DNA of 14,846 bases. Origin: DSYF01 sp041181065. GTDB taxonomy: Bacteria; Verrucomicrobiota; Verrucomicrobiia; Limisphaerales; DSYF01. The stretch covers positions 1 to 14,846 of the forward strand of contig JBEGQI010000210.1 in NCBI GenBank assembly GCA_041181065.1, given 5' to 3'. Below are positions 5,892-12,499 of this stretch, in pieces; position 1 is the first letter of the stretch; the number at the start of each line of letters is the position of its first letter. Under the pieces are notes generated by a model. That model was not told where the DNA came from, ran no database searches, and saw nothing but the letters and a program-made list of their open reading frames with translations. Both the position numbers and the translations under genes were made by a program.

Positions 5892-7388
5892 ATGACACTT
5901 AATCATGTGAAAGCCCTGTCAAAGGGCATCTGTTTGCTGGCAATTCTGGCGTCGGTTCCCTCTACAGTCTGTGCGCTTAGCTTGCCACAAGTGATTGGCA
6001 ACAACATGGTGCTCCAGCAAGGGCAGCCCGTCCCGGTGTGGGGTTGGGCGGTGCCGGGTGAGAAGATCACGATTGAATTTGCGGGTCAGAAGAAGACTGC
6101 CAAAGCTGACGCTGCGGGCCGCTGGGAAGTGCGCCTCGGCAAACTGGTGGCATCTGCCGCTCCCGCCACGATGACTGTCTCGGGTGCGCAAACCGTCACG
6201 CTCACCAACATCCTTGTCGGCGAAGTCTGGCTCTGCTCCGGCCAGTCGAACATGGAGAAGCCCATCGGATTGCAGCAGGGACAGAAGCCGGTCCCGAACT
6301 ACCAGCAGGAACTCGCGACAGGCGACAGCTACCCGAACATCCGTCTCTTTAAGGCCGCAAAGACGCTCGCGCCAGAACCCGCCCGTGACGTCAAGGCTGA
6401 AGGCTGGTCCGTGTGCAGCTCCAATGCGCTCGACTCGATGAAGTTTTCGGCGGCGGCGTATTTCTTCGCGCGCGAGATTCAGAAGCAACTTAACGTGCCC
6501 GTCGGTTTGGTGGAATCTTCCTGGGGCGGCACGCGCGTCGAACCATGGACGCCGCCGGCTGGCTTAGCCCAAGTTCCGGCCGTGGCGGAGTTGGCGAAAT
6601 TTTCTGCCGGAACCAACAAGCCCGACAACAAGACTATGAGCGCGATTTACAACGGCATGGTGGCACCGCTGAAGCCATTCGCGATCCGCGGCGCCCTCTG
6701 GTATCAGGGCGAGTCGAACTGCATGGATGTGAATGACGGCCCGGCCTACGCCGACAAGTTTGAGGCGCTCATCAAAGGTTGGCGCAAGGTTTGGGGGCAG
6801 GGCGATTTCGCATTCTATTACGTTCAACTCGCGCCTTACAATTACTTCAGCAACCGCGACAAGCCCCGCGTCAATTCGCCCGAGGAACTGCCGTTGATTT
6901 GGGAAGCGCAAGCACGTTGCCTTCGCCTGCCCAACACCGGCATGGCCGTCATCACGGACACGGTGGACAATCTCAAGGACATCCACCCGACCAACAAACA
7001 GGACGTCGGCAAACGTCTGGCGTTGCTGGCGCTCAACAAGACTTACGGCAAAAAGGAAATCGTCTGCTCCGGTCCGATGTTCAAGGCGATGAAGGTCAAA
7101 GGCAGCGAGGCGATCTTGAGTTTCGACAGTGGCGGTATCGACTTGCATTGTCGCGACAGTCAGGAGTTGAACTCGTTCACCATCGCGGGCGCGGACGGAA
7201 AATTCGTGCCGGCCATCGCTCGCATCGAAGGCGAAACTGTCGTGGTGTCGAGCGAGCAGGTCACCGAGCCCAAGGCAGTGCGTTTCGGCTGGCACGAACT
7301 CGCGCAGCCGAACTTCTTCAATGAGGCCGGTCTGCCTGCGTCGCCGTTCCGCACGGACGATGCATGGTCCAAGAAAGGTGGTAAGTGA
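5892..7388 (+). CDS. Sialate O-acetylesterase-type (SASA domain) esterase
   Basis: This 498-residue exported esterase likely removes O-acetyl groups from carbohydrate. Residues 1-28 are a Sec signal peptide (basic start, hydrophobic GICLLAILASV, likely cut after VCA). A small beta domain follows, beginning with the family hallmark NNMVLQQGQPVPVWG (37-51). The SGNH-type catalytic domain shows CSGQSNME with nucleophile S119, then ESSWGGTRVEPW (208-219), YQGESN (271-276) and the probable catalytic D363/H365 in DIHPTNK. I start at ATG 5892 because the alternative TTG at 5868 lies just after a terminator and adds eight unhelpful residues. The stop overlaps the next gene in a GTGA, so translation is coupled. 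Lying with pectinase-family genes, the likely substrate is acetylated galacturonan or rhamnogalacturonan rather than sialic acid; this is inferred from context. Confidence 0.92.
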   Translation: MTLNHVKALSKGICLLAILASVPSTVCALSLPQVIGNNMVLQQGQPVPVWGWAVPGEKITIEFAGQKKTAKADAAGRWEVRLGKLVASAAPATMTVSGAQTVTLTNILVGEVWLCSGQSNMEKPIGLQQGQKPVPNYQQELATGDSYPNIRLFKAAKTLAPEPARDVKAEGWSVCSSNALDSMKFSAAAYFFAREIQKQLNVPVGLVESSWGGTRVEPWTPPAGLAQVPAVAELAKFSAGTNKPDNKTMSAIYNGMVAPLKPFAIRGALWYQGESNCMDVNDGPAYADKFEALIKGWRKVWGQGDFAFYYVQLAPYNYFSNRDKPRVNSPEELPLIWEAQARCLRLPNTGMAVITDTVDNLKDIHPTNKQDVGKRLALLALNKTYGKKEIVCSGPMFKAMKVKGSEAILSFDSGGIDLHCRDSQELNSFTIAGADGKFVPAIARIEGETVVVSSEQVTEPKAVRFGWHELAQPNFFNEAGLPASPFRTDDAWSKKGGK

Positions 7389-8584
7389 ACCGGCGCCTGC
7401 ACCATGTGGGGCTGTTGAGTTTGGCGTTGGCTTTGTTGGCCGGCTGTCGCACCCAAGCGCCGCGCACTGCGTTGCGTGACGACTGGATTGATGCACGCAC
7501 GGGGCATCGCATCGTGCGGTTGTCGAAGTTGCCCGGCGAGAGCGAGAGTTTTTATTTCCACCAGAACGCCTACACGCCTGAAGGCGACAAGATGGTTTTT
7601 CAGAACGACCAACCCGGCGCGACCAACCGGCTGTTCACGCTTGAACTTGCCACCGGGCGCATCGAGCCGCTGACCGAGCCAGGCGTGGGGCAGGGTTTCG
7701 TCGCCCGGCACAGCCGCAACATTTATTACCAGCGCAGCAACAGCGTCCTCGTGACGCACCTCGACACAAAGCAAACGCGTGTCGTGGCAACGTTACCGCG
7801 CGGCTGGCATGTCAGCACAGTGAACGCCGACGAGACGCTGTTGGCGGGCACGTTTGTCGAGGGCGGTCAGAATATCGAGACGCGTGGGCGTCCGAAGTCC
7901 GAGTGGTTTGGCAAGATTTACGAGTCGAAGCGGCCGCAACAACTGTTCACGGTCGAGGTCGCAACCGGGAAGACGAATTCGTTCCACCGTTACGAAGGCT
8001 GGCTTGGCCACATTCAATTCTCACCGACGGACCCAACGCTGTTGATGTTCTGTCACGAAGGTCCGTGGCATCTCGTGGACCGCATCTGGCAGATCCGCAC
8101 CGACGGCTCCGGGCTGCGGCTCGTCCATGGGCGCTCGATGCCGATGGAGATTGCCGGGCATGAGTTCTGGAGTTGGGACGGGCAGAGTGCGTGGTTCGAT
8201 TTGCAAACGCCTCGTGGCGAAAAATTCTGGCTGGCTGGCGTCGAGCTGGCCACCGGCAAGACCACTCGTTATGCGATCGAACGCAACCAGTGGTCCGTCC
8301 ATTACAATCAGTCCCGCGATCAGAAATTGTTTGCTGGCGACGGCGGCGGCCCCAAAATGGTCGCGAAAGCCGAGGACGGAAAATGGATCTGGCTGTTCAC
8401 GCCGCAGGCTGGTGGTAGTGTGCGTGCCGAACGGCTCGTGGACATGTCCAAGCATGATTACGTGCTCGAACCCAATGTGAATTTCACGCCGGACGGAAAG
8501 TGGATCGTGTTCCGAGGGAACTTTGACGGCTCGCCGCAGGTGTATGCGGTTGAAGTGGCCAAGCCGACTGGGAATAGGAGTTGA
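7385..8584 (+). CDS. Oligogalacturonate lyase-family (PL22-like) beta-propeller lipoprotein
   Basis: The product has 399 residues from a GTG start that overlaps the esterase stop by 4 bp. The N-terminus is a lipoprotein signal (hydrophobic LLSLALALLAG, lipobox LAGC, C21). The rest resembles oligogalacturonate lyases, seven-bladed propellers that split short galacturonides: HVSTVNADETLLAG (142-155), GHIQFSPTDPTLLMFCHEGP (208-227), DRIWQIRTDG (232-241), NQWSVHYNQS (301-310) and FTPDGKWIVFRGNF (367-380). In characterised PL22 enzymes, as I recall, three His and one Gln bind Mn2+, two of them in an H-P-H element just before this last strand. Here the corresponding positions read E362-P363-N364. 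The metal site is therefore altered, so activity or substrate may differ. Membrane anchoring at the cell surface or periplasm, instead of the usual cytoplasmic location, is also notable. Assignment to the family is good; catalytic activity is uncertain. Confidence 0.85.
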   Translation: MNRRLHHVGLLSLALALLAGCRTQAPRTALRDDWIDARTGHRIVRLSKLPGESESFYFHQNAYTPEGDKMVFQNDQPGATNRLFTLELATGRIEPLTEPGVGQGFVARHSRNIYYQRSNSVLVTHLDTKQTRVVATLPRGWHVSTVNADETLLAGTFVEGGQNIETRGRPKSEWFGKIYESKRPQQLFTVEVATGKTNSFHRYEGWLGHIQFSPTDPTLLMFCHEGPWHLVDRIWQIRTDGSGLRLVHGRSMPMEIAGHEFWSWDGQSAWFDLQTPRGEKFWLAGVELATGKTTRYAIERNQWSVHYNQSRDQKLFAGDGGGPKMVAKAEDGKWIWLFTPQAGGSVRAERLVDMSKHDYVLEPNVNFTPDGKWIVFRGNFDGSPQVYAVEVAKPTGNRS

Positions 8585-8587
8585 GGG

Positions 8588-9967
8588 ATGTTTTTTAGAC
8601 GACAACGCTGGATGGGATGGGTGGCAACGTCACTGTTGTTGGCGGCGGCGATTTGCTGCATCACCGGATGCACGCAGGCGGTGGGCACCGAGACCGCGCT
8701 TCGGCGTCTCAGCATCACCGAGTTCGGTGCCGTCGGTGACGGAAAGACGCTGAACACGAAAGCGATTCAGTCCGCCATCGATCAATCTTCCGCGAAGGTT
8801 GGTGCGACGTTGGTGGTGCCCGCTGGCACTTTCGTCACGGGCTCGATCTTCTTGAAACCGGGCGTGAACCTTTGCTTCGAGACGAACGCCGTGCTCAAAG
8901 GCTCGCAGGATACGAACGATTATCCCTGGATCGAGACGCGCATCGCCGGGTTGGAGATGAAATGGCCCGCGGCGCTCATCAACGCTGACTCCGTGACCAA
9001 CCTGGTCATCTCCGGCGAGGGAACAATAGACGGCTCCGGATTGCGCTGGTGGCAGGAGTATTGGGCGACGCGACGCAAGGAACTCGACGGCCTCGACCCT
9101 CATTTCAAGGTCGGCCGGCCGCGGTTGGTGCACATCATCCGTTCCGGCAACGTCACCGTGCGGGACGTGCTGATGAAGGACTCTGCCTTCTGGCACCTGC
9201 AACTCACTTACTGCGACGGTGTGATCGTGGACAGCATCAAAGTCCGCGCGCCGCATGAACCGGTGAAGGCGGCCAGCTCGGACGGCATCGACGTCGATTC
9301 CTCCCGCAATATCACCATCTCCAATTGCGACATCGTCTGCGACGACGACGCGATCTGCCTCAAGTCCGGTCGTGATGCCGACGGGTTGCGCGTGAACAAG
9401 CCGACGGAAAATGTGGTCGTGAAGAACTGTCGTGTCGGTCATGCCGCAGGTTTGGTTGTCATCGGCAGCGAGACTTCCGGCGGCATCCGCAATGTGCGGG
9501 TCATCGATTGTCGCGCGGAGGACGGTTGCCAGGAAGTCGTGCGTTTCAAGACCAAGATGGACCGCGGCGGCGTGGTCGAGGACATCGTTTACGAAAACAT
9601 CTTTGCCGATGGCATCGCCTCCGTCTTCACGTTCAACATGAACGCGCTGGCGAAGACGTGGTTGCCCGAGCAATTTCGCACGCCGGTCCCGCCGGAGCAG
9701 GGGACGCCCGTGTTCCGCAACATCACCATCCGGAACTTGAAGGCGACCAATTGCAAATCCGCCGGGCGTTTGATCGGGCTGCCGCAAAGTCCGTTGCGCG
9801 ATCTACGGCTTGAGAACATCAGCATCGAGGCTGAGGAAGGTTTTACGATACAGAACGCCATTGGCGTCCGCTTTGACAATGTGAAGCTGAACGGAGAACT
9901 CATTCCGTCACCGGCTGATGCGATTTCCAAGACCACGGCCCGGCTGGACTCAGGCTCCGGTCGATGA
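8588..9967 (+). CDS. Glycoside hydrolase family 28 (polygalacturonase-like) lipoprotein
   Basis: This 459-residue right-handed beta-helix enzyme begins 3 bp after the PL22-like gene. The N-terminus is basic then hydrophobic and ends in ITGC (lipobox, C28), so it is probably a lipoprotein. FGAVGDGKTLNTKAIQ (46-61) is the classic GH28 entry motif. Catalytic elements are SSDGIDVDSS (230-239, equivalent to NTDG), CDDDAICLKSG (251-261, equivalent to DD) and VRFKTK (318-323, equivalent to RIK). Where most polygalacturonases have G-H-G eight residues before the Glu of IGSE, this protein reads A-A-G, with a His two residues earlier (H285). Some plant-type 'probable polygalacturonases' also lack GHG before GSETSGG, so this may be a subfamily trait. 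It probably hydrolyses galacturonan or a related uronan. It meets the next gene tail to tail with a 7-bp gap and no visible terminator. Confidence 0.92.
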   Translation: MFFRRQRWMGWVATSLLLAAAICCITGCTQAVGTETALRRLSITEFGAVGDGKTLNTKAIQSAIDQSSAKVGATLVVPAGTFVTGSIFLKPGVNLCFETNAVLKGSQDTNDYPWIETRIAGLEMKWPAALINADSVTNLVISGEGTIDGSGLRWWQEYWATRRKELDGLDPHFKVGRPRLVHIIRSGNVTVRDVLMKDSAFWHLQLTYCDGVIVDSIKVRAPHEPVKAASSDGIDVDSSRNITISNCDIVCDDDAICLKSGRDADGLRVNKPTENVVVKNCRVGHAAGLVVIGSETSGGIRNVRVIDCRAEDGCQEVVRFKTKMDRGGVVEDIVYENIFADGIASVFTFNMNALAKTWLPEQFRTPVPPEQGTPVFRNITIRNLKATNCKSAGRLIGLPQSPLRDLRLENISIEAEEGFTIQNAIGVRFDNVKLNGELIPSPADAISKTTARLDSGSGR

Positions 9968-9974
9968 CCGCAGC

Positions 9975-10604
9975 TTACTCCGGTCGGTCGGCCCTTGTCC
10001 TGGCGATATCCTCCGGCTGAACCTCCAGACATTCGTCGTGATCCTCCCAAACGACAGCGGGATAGTGCTCCGCTAACAGCGGCGCGATTTGAAAACCGCC
10101 CCGTGCCAAAAGTCGTTCAGCTTGTTGCGCTGCTTCCTCGTAAGCTTGGTTGTAATTTCCTGAACACTTTTGCTGTTTGTCGTCCCAATGCGCCACTTGA
10201 TGCACCGGTGCATATTCGTCAGCCCACGCGCCGACGCTCGCCCGGACTTCGCTCGGGATCTCATCGAACGGCACCAGCGTTTCATTGCAGTGCAGGCAAA
10301 CGAGCCCGCTCTCTTTGACGTCGCGCGTGAACAACGGCAACAGCGGAGCGCGGCAACAGGGCGATTCCGTGTAAGCCACCGGTGGTGTGGCGAGACGTTT
10401 GAACCACGTCTGCCGGTCGTGGGCCAGTTGTGCGCCGAGCCGATACGCCTCGATGAGCGGATGCGACACGCGCCACGCGCGTCCCTGAAGTTGCCCGAGT
10501 GTCTGCGCCAGCCAACGCGCGAGCGTGTGATCGTCCCAATCGCGGAAGGCGCGACCGTATTCCTTCCACAGCTCGTCCTGTTGGGGCGCGGGTTTGTCAG
10601 CCAT
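9975..10604 (-). CDS. Hypothetical protein with a zinc-ribbon-like cysteine pattern
   Basis: The product has 209 residues from the preferred ATG at 10604 (MADKPAPQQDELW). A longer reading to 10715 would add an improbable, Cys/Trp-rich N-terminus and overlap the divergent gene, so I reject it. There is no signal peptide or membrane segment. An N-terminal helical part (about 10-70) precedes a C83-C84 pair and then C103-L-H-C106, resembling the two knuckles of a zinc ribbon, in VAYTESPCCRAP and GLVCLHCNETLVP. A helical stretch rich in Ala, Gln and Glu (about 150-168) follows, then an acidic tail. I do not recognise a characterised family. It is converged on by the GH28 gene and divergent from the beta-propeller gene, so it is probably expressed independently of both. 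Confidence 0.75.
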   Translation of the reverse strand: MADKPAPQQDELWKEYGRAFRDWDDHTLARWLAQTLGQLQGRAWRVSHPLIEAYRLGAQLAHDRQTWFKRLATPPVAYTESPCCRAPLLPLFTRDVKESGLVCLHCNETLVPFDEIPSEVRASVGAWADEYAPVHQVAHWDDKQQKCSGNYNQAYEEAAQQAERLLARGGFQIAPLLAEHYPAVVWEDHDECLEVQPEDIARTRADRPE

Positions 10605-10649
10605 TGGCTTAGCATGTCCACCCCGCGCAGCTTTGTCGAGCGGGCGCGT

Positions 10650-10678
10650 TTGACAGCACGCTGCAACGGGGCTTAACT
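10650..10678 (+). promoter_or_regulatory. Candidate sigma70-type promoter for the first beta-propeller gene
   Basis: A perfect TTGACA (10650-10655) is followed after 17 bases by TTAACT (10673-10678), which matches TATAAT at three of six positions. A start about seven bases downstream would fall on the ATG at 10685, giving a leaderless or nearly leaderless transcript. No Shine-Dalgarno sequence is visible before that ATG, which fits. Assignment is by eye only. Confidence 0.4.
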
Positions 10679-10684
10679 CCCACC

Positions 10685-11878
10685 ATGCGCACGACCAAAG
10701 TTTTCTTCGCATCAACTCTCCTTGTCACGATTGCCACCCACGCTGCTGACTGGCCGCGCTTCCGTGGACCGAATCAAGATGGCGTCTCGAAGGAAACCGG
10801 TTTGAACGCCAAGGCGGTCGAAGGCGGCGCGAAGATTGCGTGGAAAACCAGCGTCGGCACGGGCTTCGCGTCCATCACCATCGCGAACGGTCGCGCTTAC
10901 ACGATGGGTAATGCCGAGGCCAAGGACACCATCTGGTGCCTCGACGTGAACACGGGCAAAGAGATTTGGAAGTTCACCTACGACGAGGAGTTGAAGCCGA
11001 ATCTGTATGAGGGCGGTCCCAACGCCACGCCGACCGTGGACGGTGACCGTGTTTATACGTTGAGCAAAACCGGTCGCGCGATTTGCCTCGATGCCGCGAA
11101 GGGCACGGTGATCTGGAACAAGGCGCTCGCGAAGGAACTCGGCGCGAAGAAGCCTGAATGGGGCTTCGCCGGCTCTGTGCTCATCGAAGGCGATCTTGCC
11201 ATCTACAACGTCGGCTCGGCGGGCACGGCGTTGAACAAGCAGACCGGTGACGTGGTTTGGAAATCCGGTGCGGGTGCTTCGGGTTATTCGCAAGCCATCG
11301 CGGCGAACGTCGGCAAGGAACGCGTCGCGGTGTTCATGGCGGCGGAGGATTGTGTTGCGGTGAACCTCAAAACGGGCGCGGTGGCCTGGAGGTATCCGTG
11401 GAAGACCGATTACAACATCAACGCTGCCGATCCGCTGATTGCTGGCCAGAAAGTGTTCGTTTCATCTGGTTACAACCACGGTGCGTCGGTCTTCGAAGTT
11501 GCTGACAGCCAGCCCAAGAAGATCTGGGAAAATAAAAACCTCCGGAATCAATTTTCGTCCTCCGTGTTGTGGAAGGACCACATCTACGGCGTGGACGACA
11601 ATCAACTGCGCTGCGTGGACTTCGCGACGGGCGAGGTGAAGTGGACCGACAAAGCGAGCGGCAAAGGCACGCTCATCCTCGCCGACGGCAAGCTGCTCGT
11701 CCTGAGTGAAAAGGGCGAACTCATGATCGCCGATGCATCGCCGGAAGCGTTCAAGCCCTTGAGCCGCGCGCAAATCCTCGGTGGCAAATGCTGGACCGCT
11801 CCCGCACTCGCTAACGGAAAGCTCTACGCGCGCAACGCGAAGGGCGACTTGGTCTGCGTGGAACTCGGCGGGAAGTGA
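10685..11878 (+). CDS. PQQ-like beta-propeller repeat protein, secreted
   Basis: This 397-residue exported protein has a short signal peptide (MRTTKVFFASTLLVTIATHA, residues 1-20, cut near A20). It continues with ADWPRFRGPNQDGVSKETGL, the typical opening of the verrucomicrobial/planctomycetal 'PQQ-binding-like beta-propeller' outer proteins. Blade signatures recur: CLDVNTGKEIWKF (95-107), CLDAAKGTVIWNK (134-146), LNKQTGDVVWKSG (179-191), VNLKTGAVAWRYP (226-238) and CVDFATGEVKWTD (311-323). These are the W-x and D-x-x-T-G blade elements of a roughly seven- or eight-bladed propeller. There is no haem c motif and nothing identifies it as a quinoprotein dehydrogenase, so the PQQ label is structural only. 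It could serve in binding, assembly or signalling at the envelope. It is paralogous in opening motif and blades to the protein encoded at 12500-14824, across the MarR gene. Confidence 0.9.
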   Translation: MRTTKVFFASTLLVTIATHAADWPRFRGPNQDGVSKETGLNAKAVEGGAKIAWKTSVGTGFASITIANGRAYTMGNAEAKDTIWCLDVNTGKEIWKFTYDEELKPNLYEGGPNATPTVDGDRVYTLSKTGRAICLDAAKGTVIWNKALAKELGAKKPEWGFAGSVLIEGDLAIYNVGSAGTALNKQTGDVVWKSGAGASGYSQAIAANVGKERVAVFMAAEDCVAVNLKTGAVAWRYPWKTDYNINAADPLIAGQKVFVSSGYNHGASVFEVADSQPKKIWENKNLRNQFSSSVLWKDHIYGVDDNQLRCVDFATGEVKWTDKASGKGTLILADGKLLVLSEKGELMIADASPEAFKPLSRAQILGGKCWTAPALANGKLYARNAKGDLVCVELGGK

Positions 11879-11886
11879 GCCGCAGC

Positions 11887-12378
11887 TTAATCTTCCTCAG
11901 TCAGCTTCGTCAGTTCCTGCTGGCAGGCGTCCGCGATTTTTTCCAGCGACGCGAGGAACTTCTCCCGCTCCGCTTCCGTCAGCACGCTCAGCACGCGCGT
12001 TTGTAAGTCCAGCGCCGTGGGCTTCGCTGCGGTGAACTTCCGTTTGCCGGGGGCTGTGACGTGCAGGCGGTTGGCGCGCCGATCGCGCTCGTGCGTCTCA
12101 CGCTTGATCCAGCCGAGCTTCTCCATCCGCGAGAGCAGGGAGGCGATTGTGTTCGGATCGCTGCTCATCACCTCGGTCAACTCCCGCTGCGTCAGGTCGC
12201 CGCGCTCGATGAGAGTCCGCAACGTCGTGAACTGCCCCGGCGTCAGCCCCGACTCCGCGATCTGCCGACGGAAGGATTGGTTCAGCCCGAACCACGCCCG
12301 GCGCAGGAGTATGGGCAGACGCCGTTGCGTCGGAGCGACGTTTGATTCCGTGTTCGGTTTGCGACGTGCGGTGGCCAT
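11887..12378 (-). CDS. MarR-family winged-helix transcriptional regulator
   Basis: This 163-residue DNA-binding protein has the MarR layout: an N-terminal dimerisation helix (about 20-42, LPILLRRAWFGLNQSFRRQI), then LTPGQFTTLRTLIERGDLTQRELTEVM (45-71). The recognition helix is about 73-86 (DPNTIASLLSRMEK), the wing is LGWIKRETHERDRRANRLHVT (88-108, with the conserved D-x-R), and C-terminal dimer helices occupy about 125-158. MarR proteins are dimers that usually repress themselves and a divergent neighbour, and release DNA on binding small phenolic or other ligands. The gene is divergent from the large beta-propeller gene, with a 121-bp intergenic region holding a candidate operator, and convergent with the smaller propeller gene (8-bp gap). 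Control of the propeller gene or genes is inferred from this arrangement. The ligand is unknown. Confidence 0.93.
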   Translation of the reverse strand: MATARRKPNTESNVAPTQRRLPILLRRAWFGLNQSFRRQIAESGLTPGQFTTLRTLIERGDLTQRELTEVMSSDPNTIASLLSRMEKLGWIKRETHERDRRANRLHVTAPGKRKFTAAKPTALDLQTRVLSVLTEAEREKFLASLEKIADACQQELTKLTEED

Positions 12379-12398
12379 GCGGTGGATTTGTCGGCGAA

Positions 12399-12427
12399 AT
12401 GATACGCATAAGTATTATCCCTTGCAA
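12399..12427 (-). promoter_or_regulatory. Candidate promoter of the MarR gene
   Basis: Read on the minus strand, TTGCAA (12427-12422) is followed after exactly 17 bases by TATCAT (12404-12399), five of six matches to TATAAT. This lies about 20 bp before the MarR ATG at 12378, giving a leader of roughly a dozen bases. An inverted repeat sits inside the spacer and -10 element, as expected for autorepression. Confidence 0.5.
12402..12415. promoter_or_regulatory. Inverted repeat ATAC-N6-GTAT, candidate MarR operator
   Basis: ATAC (12402-12405) and GTAT (12412-12415) flank GCATAA; an outer T (12400) and A (12417) extend the symmetry. The whole is AT-rich in an otherwise GC-rich region. It overlaps the -10 and spacer of the candidate MarR promoter, so a bound dimer would block MarR transcription. 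It matches no specific characterised MarR site that I know. Confidence 0.4.
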
Positions 12428-12450
12428 AGCCCGCGGTGCTGTTGAATATT
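12422..12450 (+). promoter_or_regulatory. Candidate promoter of the large beta-propeller gene
   Basis: The same palindromic TTGCAA (12422-12427), read on the plus strand, is followed after 17 bases by AATATT (12445-12450), four of six matches to TATAAT. A start near 12457 would give a leader of about 43 bases before the ATG at 12500. Sharing one -35 element with the divergent MarR promoter means only one polymerase could bind at a time. Confidence 0.35.
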
Positions 12451-12499
12451 CGCCGCACCCTCGGCGCTCGTTTCGGCTGCGGGTTTTCGATTTCAAACC

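Noticed and set aside
8630..9787. 385-codon minus-strand open frame opposite the GH28 gene
   Set aside because: The plus strand encodes a full GH28 enzyme with its motifs; the antisense product is Asp/Arg/His-rich without any recognisable fold.
10605..10715. Longer start for the zinc-ribbon-like protein
   Set aside because: It would overlap the divergent propeller gene's start and promoter and adds an improbable Cys/Trp-rich extension.
9968..11889. Identical 10-mer CCGCAGCTTA at both convergent gene junctions (9968-9977 and 11880-11889), each containing the minus-strand TAA stop
   Set aside because: Ten-base matches are common by chance in a window this size, no hairpin or T-run accompanies them, and the shared stop codon explains part of the match.
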